From NCBI RefSeq assembly GCF_013523125.1, contig NZ_JAAMQJ010000029.1, forward strand, positions 1-60,175: a DNA stretch of 60,175 nt. Direction: 5' to 3'. A model generated the notes under the pieces. It saw nothing but the letters and a program-made list of their open reading frames with translations. It ran no database searches and was not told where the DNA came from. How positions within the stretch are numbered: the stretch's first letter is position 1; each line of letters starts with the position of its first letter. This DNA is from Pseudomonas entomophila. Its GTDB lineage: Bacteria > Pseudomonadota > Gammaproteobacteria > Pseudomonadales > Pseudomonadaceae. The position numbers were made by a program, and so were the translations under genes. Positions 26,575-38,600 of the stretch are shown here, piece after piece.

Positions 26575-27600
26575 TTAACGTGGTGCCAGCTCGTTCAGGT
26601 GACGAGCCACGGCGATCCATGCACCGATATACCCCAACAGTACAGCACCGATCAAGAGTGAAAGTCCATCGGCCCCTGGTACTCCTGCGAGGGCGAAGTC
26701 GCTGCCATAGAGGTCGGAAAGCCCCACCACGGCATCGTTGAGCCAGTCCAGCGCGAAGGCCAGGATGCCCCAGGCCAGCACGCCGGCACCCAGGCCGTAG
26801 AGCGCGCCCATGTACAGGAAAGGCCGCCGGACGTAGCTGTCGGTACCGCCCACCAGCTTGATCACTTCGATCTCGATCCGGCGGTTCTCGATGTGTAGAC
26901 GAATAGTGTTACCAATGACTAACAACAAGGCAGAAATCAGCAACACGGCCAGGCCAAAGACGAAGCGATCACCCAGCTTGAGGATCGCGGCCAGGCGCTC
27001 GACCCAGACCAGGTCGAGCTGCGCGACATCGACCCGGGGCAGCTCCGCCAGGCGCTGACGCAAGGCCTCGAGCGCCGGCTTGTCGACCTCGGTCGGCGTC
27101 ACCACCACGACCCCAGGCAGCGGGTTGTTCGGCAGCTCGCGCAGTGCCTCGCCGAGGCCCGACTGCTGCTGGAACTCCTCCAGCGCCTGCTCGCGGCTGA
27201 CGTACTGTGCGTCCGAGACCCCCGGCATGCCGGCGATCTGCGACCGCAGCGCTTCGCCCTGGGCGCCACTGGCATCGAGTTTCAGGTACAGGGAAATCTG
27301 CGCGGCGCGCTGCCAGGAACCGCCCAGGCGCTCGACGTTCTTCAGCAGCAGCGACAGGCCCATGGGCATGCTCAGCGCCACCGCCATCACCAGGCAGGTG
27401 AAGAAGCTGCCGATCGGCTGCTTGCCCAAGCGCCGCAGGCTGTCGGCCAGGCTGGCTCGGTGACTTTCCACCCAGGCGCGCAGCAGGGCCTTGAACTCAG
27501 GCCCATCGTCGTCGTGCTGACCGCGCCGCTTGGCAGGCTTGGCCTCGGCGGCCTTCGGCGCGACGCGCTCGGAGACCTTGGGGCTACGCATATCGCTCAT
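26575..27600 (-). CDS. ftsX: Cell-division ABC-transporter-like permease FtsX
   Basis: 341 residues. A long basic cytoplasmic tail (about 75 residues) is followed by the first membrane helix (FFTCLVMAVALSMPMGLSLLL), a periplasmic loop (ISLYLKLDASGAQ, SREQALEEFQQQ) and three more helices near the C-terminus (FVFGLAVLLISALLLVIGNTIRLHIENRRIEIEVIKLVGG, and later GLGAGVLAWGILAFALDWL). With FtsE it controls septal peptidoglycan hydrolases at the divisome. Its start overlaps ftsE by 4 bp. Confidence 0.95.
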   Translation of the reverse strand: MSDMRSPKVSERVAPKAAEAKPAKRRGQHDDDGPEFKALLRAWVESHRASLADSLRRLGKQPIGSFFTCLVMAVALSMPMGLSLLLKNVERLGGSWQRAAQISLYLKLDASGAQGEALRSQIAGMPGVSDAQYVSREQALEEFQQQSGLGEALRELPNNPLPGVVVVTPTEVDKPALEALRQRLAELPRVDVAQLDLVWVERLAAILKLGDRFVFGLAVLLISALLLVIGNTIRLHIENRRIEIEVIKLVGGTDSYVRRPFLYMGALYGLGAGVLAWGILAFALDWLNDAVVGLSDLYGSDFALAGVPGADGLSLLIGAVLLGYIGAWIAVARHLNELAPR

Positions 27601-28268
27601 TGTCCGGCCTCCCCGTCGCCGATCAGTCGGCCGCGCTGCAAGGTCAGCATGCGGTGGCGCATGCGGGCGATGAGGGCCAGGTCATGACTGGCGATCAGCA
27701 CGGTGGTGCCCAGCCGGTTGATGTCTTCGAACACGCCCATGATCTCGGCCGCCAGGCGCGGGTCGAGGTTACCGGTCGGTTCGTCGGCCAGCAGCAGGGC
27801 CGGCTGGTGGACGATGGCGCGGGCGATCCCGACGCGCTGCTGCTGCCCGGTGGACAGGTCCGCCGGGAACAGCTCGCCCTTGTCGCTCAGCGAGACCCGC
27901 TCGAGCGCCGAATCGACGCGCTTGGCGATCTCGTCCTTGGACAGGCCGAGGATCTGCAGCGGCAGGGCGATGTTATTGAAGACCGTACGGTCGAACAGCA
28001 GCTGGTGGTTCTGGAACACCACGCCGATCTGTCGACGCAGGAACGGAATCTGCGCATTGGTGATCTGCCCCAGGTCCTGCCCGGCCAGCAGCAACTTGCC
28101 GCTGGTCGGTCGTTCCATCGCCAGCAGCAGGCGCAGCAAGGTGCTCTTGCCGGCGCCCGAGTGGCCGGTCACGAACAGGAATTCGCCTCGGCGCGCACGA
28201 AAGCTCAGCTCGTGCAGGCCGATGTGGCCGTTGGGATAGCGCTTGGCAACCTGTTCGAAGCGGATCAT
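27597..28268 (-). CDS. ftsE: Cell-division ATP-binding protein FtsE
   Basis: 223 residues, ABC ATPase. Walker A is GHSGAGKSTLLRLL, the signature is LSTGQQQRVGIARA, Walker B is LLLADEPTGNLD, and the H-loop His is in IASHDLALI. It starts [14 protein letters not shown], the FtsE family start. Works with FtsX in the inner membrane at the septum. Overlaps ftsY and ftsX by 4 bp on either side, so all three are coupled. Confidence 0.96.
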   Translation of the reverse strand: MIRFEQVAKRYPNGHIGLHELSFRARRGEFLFVTGHSGAGKSTLLRLLLAMERPTSGKLLLAGQDLGQITNAQIPFLRRQIGVVFQNHQLLFDRTVFNNIALPLQILGLSKDEIAKRVDSALERVSLSDKGELFPADLSTGQQQRVGIARAIVHQPALLLADEPTGNLDPRLAAEIMGVFEDINRLGTTVLIASHDLALIARMRHRMLTLQRGRLIGDGEAGQ

Positions 28269-29770
28269 GGATGCTCTCGCTCGGCGAACAGCGCCTTGAC
28301 GAACGGCTCGGCCTCGAAGGTACGCAGGTCGTCGATGCCCTCGCCCACGCCGATGAAGCGGATCGGTAACCCGAACTGCTTGGCCAGGGCGAAGATCACG
28401 CCACCCTTCGCGGTGCCATCGAGCTTGGTCAGGGCCAGGCCGGTCAGCTCGACGCTCTGGTTGAAGTGCTTGGCCTGGTTGATGGCGTTCTGGCCAGTGC
28501 CGGCGTCGAGCACCAGCAGCACCTCGTGAGGGGCGTCGGCATCCAGCTTGCCGATGACCCGGCGCACCTTCTTGAGCTCCTCCATGAGGTTGTCCTTGGT
28601 GTGCAGACGGCCGGCGGTGTCGGCGATCAGCACGTCGATGTTGCGCGCCTTGGCGGCCTGCACGGCGTCGAAGATCACCGAGGCCGAATCGGCGCCGGTG
28701 TGCTGGGCGATGACCGGGATGCTGTTGCGCTCGCCCCAGACCTGCAGCTGTTCGACCGCCGCGGCGCGGAAGGTGTCGCCGGCGGCCAGCATGACCTTCT
28801 TGCCTTCGAGCTGGAGCTTCTTGGCCAGCTTGCCGATGGTGGTGGTCTTGCCGGCGCCATTGACGCCCACGACCAGAATCACGAACGGCTTGTTCTGCGA
28901 CTGGATGCGCAAGGGCTGCTCGACGGGACGCAGCAGGCCGGCCAGTTCGTCTTGCAGGGACCTGTACAGTGCATCGGCATCGGCCAACTGCTTGCGCGCG
29001 ACCTTCTGCGTCAGGCTTTGGACGATCACCGAGGTCGCCTCGACGCCGACGTCGGCCGTCAGCAGGCGTGTCTCGATCTCTTCGAGCAGGTCATCGTCGA
29101 TGGCCTTGCGCCCCAGGAACAGGCTGGCCATGCCCTCGCCGATGCTGGCGCTGGTCTTGCTCAGGCCTTGCTTGAGGCGGGCGAAGAAGCCGGTCTTCAC
29201 CTCCTCAGGGCGCGTCGGCGCAGCAGGGGTGGGTTCAGCCTCAGGCTCGGGGGCCGCTGCAGGTGCAGGTGCGGACACGCTCGGCGCAGGCGGCTCGGGC
29301 AGGCGCGCCGTCGGTACGGGCGACACGACCGGCGCGTCCGGCGTCGCCTCGGCGATCACCGGGGTCGGCGCTGCCGAAGCAGGCTCGACGAGCGCGGGCG
29401 CCGGACGCTCGGGAATCTCCGGCGGCGGCTGCGGCGTCAGGTCGCTCACCAGGGCCACGGGCTCTTCGGCCACTGGCAGCACCAGGCTGCCGGTCGGCGG
29501 TTCGTCAGGGTCGATGTGCTCGGGCATCGCCTGCACAGGGGCCTCGGGCAATGCCTCGGCGCGCGGAGGAATGGCGGGTGGCGCCTCGGCCGGGACTACC
29601 GAAGGCGCCTCCTCGATGACCGGCGGCGCGTCGGCAGCCGGCGGTGCTACAGGCTCAGGTGCCGGCGGCTCGGCGACAGGGGTCTGCGGCTTCTTGCGAA
29701 ACCAGCTGAACAGGCCTTTTTTACCGCCAGCATCGGCCGGGGCTTTCTTGTCGTCGTTGGAACCAAACAT
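28265..29770 (-). CDS. ftsY: Signal recognition particle receptor FtsY
   Basis: 501 residues. The first 190 are an acidic, Pro/Ala-rich A domain of low complexity, longer than needed for GTPase activity and typical of Pseudomonas FtsY. The N domain ([24 protein letters not shown]) is next. The G domain has [17 protein letters not shown] (G1), [31 protein letters not shown] (G3), [10 protein letters not shown] (G4) and [20 protein letters not shown]. It docks ribosome-SRP complexes at the membrane. First gene of the ftsYEX cluster; its promoter must lie in 29771-30001. Confidence 0.96.
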   Translation of the reverse strand: MFGSNDDKKAPADAGGKKGLFSWFRKKPQTPVAEPPAPEPVAPPAADAPPVIEEAPSVVPAEAPPAIPPRAEALPEAPVQAMPEHIDPDEPPTGSLVLPVAEEPVALVSDLTPQPPPEIPERPAPALVEPASAAPTPVIAEATPDAPVVSPVPTARLPEPPAPSVSAPAPAAAPEPEAEPTPAAPTRPEEVKTGFFARLKQGLSKTSASIGEGMASLFLGRKAIDDDLLEEIETRLLTADVGVEATSVIVQSLTQKVARKQLADADALYRSLQDELAGLLRPVEQPLRIQSQNKPFVILVVGVNGAGKTTTIGKLAKKLQLEGKKVMLAAGDTFRAAAVEQLQVWGERNSIPVIAQHTGADSASVIFDAVQAAKARNIDVLIADTAGRLHTKDNLMEELKKVRRVIGKLDADAPHEVLLVLDAGTGQNAINQAKHFNQSVELTGLALTKLDGTAKGGVIFALAKQFGLPIRFIGVGEGIDDLRTFEAEPFVKALFAEREHP

Positions 29771-30001
29771 GGGAGACGGCTATCTCAGGCAAGCGATGGG
29801 CCACCAGCGGCGCATCGGAATTCTTCAAATGCAGAACAGACTATTTTGAATCCGCCTGGTTCATGCGCACTATTTTGTCGTGAGGCCTGCGGGGCGAGAA
29901 CGGCAACAGGCATGGTCGCCAGGCAAGCGGATCAGTATCCTAGCACCTCCTGGCCCACGGACGCTAAGTCCGCGCTGGCCGCCCTACAGGTTAAACAACG
30001 T
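29771..30001. other. Divergent promoter region ftsY / M16 peptidase
   Basis: 231 bp, somewhat AT-richer than the genes, with two TATTTTG/TATTTTGT stretches near 29841 and 29871. No confident promoter boxes and no gene. Confidence 0.4.
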
Positions 30002-31357
30002 ATGAATGCTCTCGCTCGCCGCGCCGCTGGCCTGTTGCTCAGCGCGCTCTGCTTGCCCCTGACGGGCCATGCCGCCACCGCTCAACCCACCCATGAATTC
30101 ACCCTGGACAACGGCCTCAAGGTGGTCGTGCGCGAAGACCATCGCGCGCCCGTGGTCGTGTCCCAGGTCTGGTACAAGGTCGGCTCGAGCTACGAGACGC
30201 CAGGCCAGACCGGCCTGTCCCACGCCCTCGAACACATGATGTTCAAGGGCAGCGCCAAGCTCGGGCCTGGCGAAGCCTCGCGGGTCCTGCGCGACCTGGG
30301 CGCCGAGGAAAACGCCTTCACCAGCGACGACTACACCGCCTATTACCAGGTCCTGGCCCGCGACCGCCTGCCGGTCGCCCTGGAGCTGGAGGCCGATCGC
30401 ATGGCCAGCCTGCGCCTGCCGGCCGAGGAGTTCAGCCGCGAGATCGAGGTGATCAAGGAAGAACGTCGCCTGCGCACCGACGACAAGCCGACCGGCAAGG
30501 CTCTCGAGCTGTTCCGCGCCATGGCGTACCCGGCTAGCGGCTACCATACGCCGACCATCGGCTGGATGGCCGACCTCGAGCGCATGAAGGTCGAGGAACT
30601 GCGCCACTGGTACAACGCCTGGTACACACCCAACAACGCCACCCTGGTCGTCGTCGGCGATGTCACGGTCGACGAGGTCAAAGGCCTGGCACAGACCTAT
30701 TTCGGCGCCATTCCCAAGCGCGCGGTGCCGCCAGCCAAGCTGCCCATCGAGCTGGCCGAGCCCGGCCAGCGCCAGTTGACCCTGCACCTGCGCACCCAGT
30801 TGCCGATCCTGTTCTATGGCTTCAACGTGCCCGGCCTGGCCACCGCCAAGGACCCGCGCGACGTGCACGCGCTGCGCCTGATCTCGGCCCTGCTCGACGG
30901 CGGCTACAGTGCCCGCCTGCCTTCGCGCCTGGAGCGCGGCCAGGAACTGGTCGCCGGGGCGTCCACCCGCTACGACGCCTTCACCCGTGGCGACAGCCTG
31001 TTCATGATTTCGGCCACGCCCAACGTGCAGAAGCAGAAGTCCCTGGGCGACGTCGAGCAAGGCCTCTGGCAGCAGCTCGACGAGCTCAAGAACACGCCGC
31101 CCAGCGCCGAAGAACTCGAACGCGTGCGCGCCCAGGTGATCGCCGGGCTGGTCTACGAGCGCGACTCGATCAGCAGCCAGGCCACCACCATCGGGCAGCT
31201 GGAGACCGTCGGCCTGTCCTGGACGCTGATCGACCAGGAGCTCGACGCGCTCAAGCAGGTGACGCCCCAGGACGTCCAGAACGCCGCCCGTACCTATTTC
31301 ACCCGCGAACGCCTGAGCGTCGCCCACGTCCTGCCGGAGGCCTCGGCCCATGAATGA
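30002..31357 (+). CDS. M16-family zinc metallopeptidase, catalytic member
   Basis: 451 residues. A signal peptide (MNALARRAAGLLLSALCLPLTGHA) indicates periplasmic location. The inverted zinc motif HxxEH is HALEHMMF, with the downstream ENAFTSDDYTAYYQ and Glu residues that complete the site. The C-terminal M16 half follows (FYGFNVPGLA, ARLPSRLERGQELVAG). M16 enzymes act as clamshell oligopeptidases, like PqqF or mitochondrial processing peptidase. A much longer in-frame frame upstream is antisense to ftsY and was rejected. The next gene, an M16 without zinc motif, overlaps by 8 bp, so they probably make a heterodimer. Confidence 0.92.
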   Translation: MNALARRAAGLLLSALCLPLTGHAATAQPTHEFTLDNGLKVVVREDHRAPVVVSQVWYKVGSSYETPGQTGLSHALEHMMFKGSAKLGPGEASRVLRDLGAEENAFTSDDYTAYYQVLARDRLPVALELEADRMASLRLPAEEFSREIEVIKEERRLRTDDKPTGKALELFRAMAYPASGYHTPTIGWMADLERMKVEELRHWYNAWYTPNNATLVVVGDVTVDEVKGLAQTYFGAIPKRAVPPAKLPIELAEPGQRQLTLHLRTQLPILFYGFNVPGLATAKDPRDVHALRLISALLDGGYSARLPSRLERGQELVAGASTRYDAFTRGDSLFMISATPNVQKQKSLGDVEQGLWQQLDELKNTPPSAEELERVRAQVIAGLVYERDSISSQATTIGQLETVGLSWTLIDQELDALKQVTPQDVQNAARTYFTRERLSVAHVLPEASAHE

Positions 31358-32837
31358 TCGTCGCGCACTGCGCTCGCTACCCTGGGGCCTGGGCGGCCTG
31401 GCCCACGCCATGGCCCTGGCCCTGCTGCTGGTCGGCCCGGCCCAGGCCGACAGCACCTCACAGGACGCCCCTCCTCCTGGCAGCGCCCTGAAATCGTTGG
31501 CCGCGCTGAATGACAAGGCACCTGCCCGGCGCACGCTGGACATCCAGTCCTGGAAGACCCAGGAGGGCGCCAGGGTCCTGTTCGTCGAAGCGCGCGAGCT
31601 GCCCATGTTCAACCTGCAGGTGACCTTCGCCGCAGGCAGCAGCCAGGACGGCGACACGCCGGGCGTGGCTGCGTTGACCAACGCCATGCTCAACGAGGGC
31701 GTTCCGGGCAAGGACGTCACCGCCATCGCCCAAGGCTTCGAAGGCCTGGGCGCGGAGTTCGGCAACGGCTCGTACCGCGACATGGCCATCGCCTCGCTGC
31801 GCAGCCTGAGCGCCGCCGACAAGCGCGAACCGGCGCTCGAGCTGTTCGCCCAGGTGGTCGGCAAGCCGACGTTCCCGCAGGATGCTCTCGCCCGGATCAA
31901 GAACCAGATCCTGGCCGGCTTCGAGTACGAGAAGCAGAACCCCGAGCGGATCGCCAGCAAGGCCCTGTTCAGCCAGCTGTACGCCGCCCATCCCTACGCC
32001 CATCCCAGCGACGGGACGCCCGAGAGCGTGCCGCCGATCAGCCTCGCGCAACTGCGTGCGTTCCATGCCAAGGCCTATGCGGCCGGCAACGCGGTGATCG
32101 CCATCGTCGGCGACCTGGATCGTCAGCAGGCCGAACAGATAGCCGCACACGTGTCTTCGGCGCTGCCCAAGGGGGCCGCCCTGCCCCCGCCGTCGGCGCC
32201 TGGCGAACCCAAGGCGGGTGTCACCACCCTCGACTTCCCATCCAAGCAGACCCACCTGATGCTGGCCGAGCTGGGCATCGACCGTGCCGATCCCGATTGG
32301 CCCGCGCTGTCGCTGGGCAACCAGATCCTTGGCGGCGGCGGCTTCGGCACGCGCCTGATGAGCGAAGTGCGTGAGAAGCGTGGCCTGACCTATGGCGTGT
32401 ATTCGATGTTCAGCCCCATGCAGGTCCGTGGTCCCTTCATGATCACGCTGCAAACCCGCGCCGAGCTGAGCGAGGGTACGCTGGGCCTGGTGCGCCGCCT
32501 TCTCACCGACTACCTCAAGGACGGGCCGACCCAGCAGGAGCTGGACGACGCCAAGCGCGAACTGGCCGGCAGCTTCCCGCTGTCGAATGCCAGCAACGCC
32601 AGCATCGTCGGGCAACTGGGCGTGATCGGCTTCTATGGCCTGCCACTGACCTGGCTGGAAGATTTCATGCGGCAGTCGCAGGCGCTGACCGTCGCGCAGG
32701 TTCGGGATGCGATGCGTCGCCACCTGGACGCCGACAAGCTGGTCATCGTCACCGTGGGCCCGAAGGTGCCCCAAAAGCCGCTGCCCGCCCCCACCGACAC
32801 ACCCGCCGAGCCACCCCTCGGCGTACCGGAGCACTGA
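31350..32837 (+). CDS. M16-family peptidase homologue lacking the zinc motif
   Basis: 495 residues with a signal peptide (about 1-33, ending GPAQA). The M16 fold is clear (FNLQVTFAAGSSQDGDTPGVAALTNAMLNEG, GGGGFGTRLMSEVREKRGLTYGVYSMF). At the place of HxxEH the sequence reads LTNAMLNEG, so the metal ligands are gone. Non-catalytic M16 partners act with a catalytic subunit in other systems, and the 8-bp overlap with the upstream gene fits that. SMF...GPFMITLQTRAE is the conserved substrate-closing half. Its specific substrate is unknown. Confidence 0.9.
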   Translation: MNDRRALRSLPWGLGGLAHAMALALLLVGPAQADSTSQDAPPPGSALKSLAALNDKAPARRTLDIQSWKTQEGARVLFVEARELPMFNLQVTFAAGSSQDGDTPGVAALTNAMLNEGVPGKDVTAIAQGFEGLGAEFGNGSYRDMAIASLRSLSAADKREPALELFAQVVGKPTFPQDALARIKNQILAGFEYEKQNPERIASKALFSQLYAAHPYAHPSDGTPESVPPISLAQLRAFHAKAYAAGNAVIAIVGDLDRQQAEQIAAHVSSALPKGAALPPPSAPGEPKAGVTTLDFPSKQTHLMLAELGIDRADPDWPALSLGNQILGGGGFGTRLMSEVREKRGLTYGVYSMFSPMQVRGPFMITLQTRAELSEGTLGLVRRLLTDYLKDGPTQQELDDAKRELAGSFPLSNASNASIVGQLGVIGFYGLPLTWLEDFMRQSQALTVAQVRDAMRRHLDADKLVIVTVGPKVPQKPLPAPTDTPAEPPLGVPEH

Positions 32838-33427
32838 TGTCTCGATCGTCTCAACCCGCCCGCCCTGTCCGAGGCCAGGGCCATGTGCGGATCATCGCCG
32901 GTGAATGGCGCAGCCGCCGCCTGAACGTCCCGGAAGGTGCGGGCCTGCGCCCGACCCCGGACCGCGTGCGCGAAACCGTCTTCAACTGGCTGGCGCCCAG
33001 CATCGAGGGCGCGCGCGTGCTCGATGCCTTCACCGGCAGTGGCGCGCTGGTGCTCGAGGCGCTGTCGCGCGGCGCGGCGGACGCCGTGGCCCTGGACACC
33101 AACCCGGCCGCCATCGCCAACCTGCGGGATAACCTGGAAGTGCTGCGCTGCCCGCGCGGGCAGCTCTTGCAGACCGATGCAGTGCGTTACCTGGAAGGCC
33201 CGGTGAAGCAGACGTTCGACGTGGTCTTTCTCGATCCGCCGTTCCACGAAGGCCTGCTTGCCACCGTCTGCACGCTACTCGAGGAGCGCCAGTGGCTGCG
33301 CGAGCACGCCTGGATCTACACCGAGAGCGAAGCGGCGCCTTCGACCCTGTCCATGCCGGAAAGCTGGCGCCTGCACCGCGAGAAGAAAACCGGCCAGGTG
33401 CATTACGCCTTGTGGCAAAAGCATTGA
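32837..33427 (+). CDS. rsmD: 16S rRNA (guanine966-N2)-methyltransferase RsmD
   Basis: 196 residues. HVRIIAGEWRSRRLNVPEGAGLRPTPDRVRETVFNWL is the RsmD start region; VLDAFTGSGALVLEALSRGA is the AdoMet loop; the catalytic motif is DPPF in VVFLDPPFHEG. It methylates G966 of 16S rRNA. The start codon overlaps the stop of the M16 gene (TGATG), so translation is probably coupled. Confidence 0.95.
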   Translation: MSRSSQPARPVRGQGHVRIIAGEWRSRRLNVPEGAGLRPTPDRVRETVFNWLAPSIEGARVLDAFTGSGALVLEALSRGAADAVALDTNPAAIANLRDNLEVLRCPRGQLLQTDAVRYLEGPVKQTFDVVFLDPPFHEGLLATVCTLLEERQWLREHAWIYTESEAAPSTLSMPESWRLHREKKTGQVHYALWQKH

Positions 33428-33538
33428 CCTGACCTGACCTGGCCCGCCCGCCTGCCTCGCACCCGTCGACGCAGACGGGCTTCGCGCCACGGCCAACCCG
33501 GCTGGATGCCGTGCGCACCGGTATCCGGAGCTCTACAC

Positions 33539-34531
33539 ATGCCCTTCGATTGCTCTCCCTTCCACGCCGCCGTCGGCTTGAGCAACCCCCACTTGCAGAC
33601 GCTGTGGGGGCCGTTCATCCGTCGCCAACCCAGGCTGTCACGCACACGCGAACGCCTCTGGCTGGACGATGGGGACTTTCTCGATCTGGACTGGCATGGC
33701 CCCTACTCGGCACAGGCCCCGCTCGTCGCCGTGCTGCATGGGCTGACGGGATCCTCTCAGTCACCGTACGTCATCGGTCTGCAACGAGCGCTGGCGGTCC
33801 TCGGCTGGGCCAGTGTGGCCGTCAACTGGCGAGGTTGCTCGGGCGAGCCCAACCGGCTGGCGCGCAGCTATCATTCGGGCATCAGCGAAGACCTGGCGCA
33901 GGTGGTCGAACACCTGCGCCGCCTGCGCCCCCTGGCGCCTCTATATGCGGTGGGGTACTCGCTGGGCGGCAACGTGCTGCTCAAGTACCTGGGCGAGCGG
34001 GGCGCCGACAGCGCGTTGCGCGCGGCGGTGGCGGTCTCGGTGCCCTTTCGCCTCGACCAGTGTGCCGACCGTATCGCACTGGGGTTTTCCCGGGTGTACC
34101 AGGCGCATTTCATGCGTGAGCTGTCGGCACATTTGTCCGCCAAGCATGACTATCTGCGTCAGCAGGGCCAGGCGGAGGGTCTGGCGGCGTTGGAACGTCT
34201 CGAGCCGCTCGGACGCCTGCGGACGTTCTGGGACTTCGATGGCAAGGTCACCGCGCCGCTCAACGGGTTCGACAGTGCGCAGGACTATTACCGACGGGCC
34301 TCCAGCCGGTACTACCTGGGCCAGATCGAGACACCGACACTGATCGTCCAGGCGCGTGACGATCCCTTCATCTTTGCCCACAGTTTGCCGACGGCCGAGG
34401 AGTTGGCACCCGGTACGACCTTCGAGCTGCATGCGCGTGGCGGGCACGTGGGGTTCGTGGAGGGCAGCGTGCGCCGGCCCCGTTACTACCTGGAGCGGCG
34501 CATTCCGCAGTGGTTGCTCGAACAGGTCTGA
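33539..34531 (+). CDS. YheT-family alpha/beta hydrolase
   Basis: 330 residues. The family start is FHAAVGLSNPHLQTLWGPFIRR. The oxyanion region is AVLHGLTGSSQSPYVIGLQ, the nucleophile elbow GYSLGGNVLLKYLGE, the acid is in VQARDDPFIF and the His in ARGGHVGFVEG. The family includes esterases of unknown natural substrate. It lies after rsmD with a 111-bp gap. The chosen ATG (33539) follows GGAGCTCTACAC. Confidence 0.9.
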   Translation: MPFDCSPFHAAVGLSNPHLQTLWGPFIRRQPRLSRTRERLWLDDGDFLDLDWHGPYSAQAPLVAVLHGLTGSSQSPYVIGLQRALAVLGWASVAVNWRGCSGEPNRLARSYHSGISEDLAQVVEHLRRLRPLAPLYAVGYSLGGNVLLKYLGERGADSALRAAVAVSVPFRLDQCADRIALGFSRVYQAHFMRELSAHLSAKHDYLRQQGQAEGLAALERLEPLGRLRTFWDFDGKVTAPLNGFDSAQDYYRRASSRYYLGQIETPTLIVQARDDPFIFAHSLPTAEELAPGTTFELHARGGHVGFVEGSVRRPRYYLERRIPQWLLEQV

Positions 34532-34674
34532 AGCGTGCCTCGACACCATGATCGCGCTGCAGTGAGGTCGGCTGTCACAGGCCGCTCACACAAGGGGATG
34601 CGTCGGTCTGTCAGATCCGCGCGGCAGTCCAGACCTCCCTGCTCACGCCGCGGTGAGGCAGGCTGCCACGGCCC

Positions 34675-34740
34675 TGTGGGAGCGGGCTTGCCCGCGATAG
34701 CGTCCGGTCCGCCGCCGCCTGCATCGCGGGCAAGCCCGTC
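34675..34740. repeat. REP doublet (REPIN) beside sseA
   Basis: TGTGGGAGCGGGCTTGCC (34675-34692, extending to GCGAT) and, inverted, ATCGCGGGCAAGCCCG (34723-34738), 24 bp apart. This is the classical P. putida REP in head-to-head pairs, and it ends exactly at the sseA stop codon (34741-34743). The 140 bp before it, after the hydrolase gene, show nothing else. Confidence 0.88.
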
Positions 34741-36732
<1,992 letters not shown>

Positions 36733-36775
36733 CGCGGCCTGCCACCTGGCGTACCGCGTCTCTCTCGGCCTGCGC

Positions 36776-37588
36776 TCAGCGCTGGCAACGCGGGCAGTAG
36801 ACGCTCGCCCGCTGGCCCAGCCGCACCTCGCGCAGCGGGGTCGCGCACACCTTGCACGGCAAGCCTGCGCGCCCATAGACGAACAGCTCCTGCTGGAAAT
36901 ACCCCGGCTGCCCATCGCCACCGATGAAGTCGCGCAGCGTCGTGCCGCCCCGTTCGATGGCGGCGGCCAGCACGCGCTTGATCTCCACAGCCAGCTTGAG
37001 ATAACGCGCCCGCGAGATGCCGCCCGCCGCCCGCCGTGGATCGATACCGGAGGCGAACAACGCCTCGGTCGCGTAGATGTTGCCCACGCCGACCACGATG
37101 GCGTTGTCCATGATGAACGGTTTGACCGCCATGGCCCGGCCCCGGGACAGCTGGTACAGCCGTTCGCCATCGAACAGGTCGGTCAGTGGCTCCGGGCCCA
37201 GGCGCGCGAGCAATTCATGGTTGTGCGGGTCCAGGCTCCAGAGCATGGCACCGAAGCGGCGTGGATCGGTATAGCGCAGGGCCATGCCCGACTCCAGCTC
37301 GATGTCCACGTGCTCGTGGCGTGCCGGCGCCAGGCCCAGCTCCACCAGCCGCAGGTTGCCGGACATGCCCAGGTGACTGATCAGGGTACCGGCCTCGGCG
37401 TTGATCAGCAGGTACTTGGCACGCCGCTCGACGGTCAGGATGCGCTGGCCGGACAGGCGGACGTCCAGATCCTCGGGGATCGGCCAGCGCAACCGTCGGT
37501 CGCGCACGACGACCCGCTGCACGCGTTGACCTTCGAGGAAAGGCGCGATCCCGCGTCGCGTGGTTTCGACTTCTGGCAATTCCGGCAT
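36776..37588 (-). CDS. mutM: Formamidopyrimidine-DNA glycosylase
   Basis: 270 residues. It excises 8-oxoguanine and nicks the strand. The N-terminal catalytic Pro is in [14 protein letters not shown], the beta-lobe Lys lies in RRAKYLLI, and the H2TH region reads [20 protein letters not shown]-terminal zinc finger has two Cys pairs (KVCATPL ... YCPRCQR). It is convergent with the ferredoxin and follows the HDOD gene by 3 bp, so they share a transcript. Confidence 0.96.
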   Translation of the reverse strand: MPELPEVETTRRGIAPFLEGQRVQRVVVRDRRLRWPIPEDLDVRLSGQRILTVERRAKYLLINAEAGTLISHLGMSGNLRLVELGLAPARHEHVDIELESGMALRYTDPRRFGAMLWSLDPHNHELLARLGPEPLTDLFDGERLYQLSRGRAMAVKPFIMDNAIVVGVGNIYATEALFASGIDPRRAAGGISRARYLKLAVEIKRVLAAAIERGGTTLRDFIGGDGQPGYFQQELFVYGRAGLPCKVCATPLREVRLGQRASVYCPRCQR

Positions 37589-37591
37589 GGG

Positions 37592-38461
37592 TCAGCGTCC
37601 GCTCAGTTCACGAAGGGTCTGTTTGAGGTTTTCGAAGTCGTACTCCGACAGGCCGATGTAATCCAGCACCAGCGATGCGATGGCCTGCCACTCGTGATCG
37701 ACGGTCTGGTTGCCCAGCACCCGATGCGAGGCGCAGATGTGCTCGGCCATCTTCAGCACGGCCAGCAGGTTCTTGAGCGGGGCGTGGCGCGGCGAGTCGT
37801 CGCGAAACACGGCCAACGCATTGTGGTGGTTGGCGATGGTCGCAGTCAGGTGCTCCGGCAGGCGCCAGGACTTGGCGGTGAAATAGCCGACCACCGAATG
37901 GTTGGTATTGAATGCACGGTTCTCGGTGTCCACCACGCGGTGATCGGCAGTGGCGTTGGCATAGGCCTCTTCCAGCACCGTCATGTACGTGGGGAAGCGC
38001 TTGAGCATCAGCGGCACGCCACAGTCGTGGAACAGGCCGACGGTGTAGGCCTCGTCCACCGCCTGCAGCCCGGTGCGCTTGGCCAGGTTCAGGCAGGTCA
38101 TGGCCACGTCCTGGGCGTTGTCCCAGAACCGGTTGAGCGTGACGATGGTCTCGTCGCTCATCTCGCCCTTGATCGACTGGGCGTTGATCAGGTTGATGAT
38201 CGACCGGCTGCCCAGCAGGTTCACCGCGTGCTGGATCGACCCGATCTTGTTGGACAGGTCGAAATGCGCCGAGTTGACCAGCTTGAGCAGTGCGCCGGAC
38301 AGCCCTGGGTCTTGGGAGATCAGCTTGGCAATGGTCTCCAGATCCGGGTCGGGCATGTACTGCTCGAACTGCAGATCGACCAGGATCTGCGGCTGTGGCG
38401 GGATGCTGATGCCTTGCAAGGCCTGCTGGATCTGTTCGGCGGTGAGTTCCTGATGGGACAT
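37592..38461 (-). CDS. HDOD-domain signalling protein
   Basis: 289 residues. The HDOD domain runs from about residue 15 to 215: LISQDPGLSGALLKLVNSAHF and IGSIQHAVNLLGSRSIINLI are hallmarks. The HD-type residues are only partly kept (GLFHDCGVPLMLK, HHNALAVFRDD). HDOD proteins are regulatory domains, not usually enzymes, and this one has no attached EAL or response-regulator domain. The start at 38461 fits homologues; a GTG at 38485 could add eight residues. Confidence 0.85.
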   Translation of the reverse strand: MSHQELTAEQIQQALQGISIPPQPQILVDLQFEQYMPDPDLETIAKLISQDPGLSGALLKLVNSAHFDLSNKIGSIQHAVNLLGSRSIINLINAQSIKGEMSDETIVTLNRFWDNAQDVAMTCLNLAKRTGLQAVDEAYTVGLFHDCGVPLMLKRFPTYMTVLEEAYANATADHRVVDTENRAFNTNHSVVGYFTAKSWRLPEHLTATIANHHNALAVFRDDSPRHAPLKNLLAVLKMAEHICASHRVLGNQTVDHEWQAIASLVLDYIGLSEYDFENLKQTLRELSGR

Positions 38462-38600
38462 GAACGGCTTACTCGGTAATGACACGCGATTCTAACCTTT
38501 GACGCCATGCGCGCACTAACCGCTCACTTGAATTTCAGGAACTTTCAGGCTACGCCGCAGGCCTGTTTCTCAGGTCCCATTGAACACCGAGGAGCAACTC

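Noticed and set aside
28466..30001. 512-codon in-frame extension upstream of the M16 peptidase
   Set aside because: It is antisense to ftsY and the true product begins with a signal peptide at 30002.
38462..38600. Additional small gene between HDOD and DJ-1 genes
   Set aside because: 139 bp with no start/RBS combination; taken as divergent promoter.
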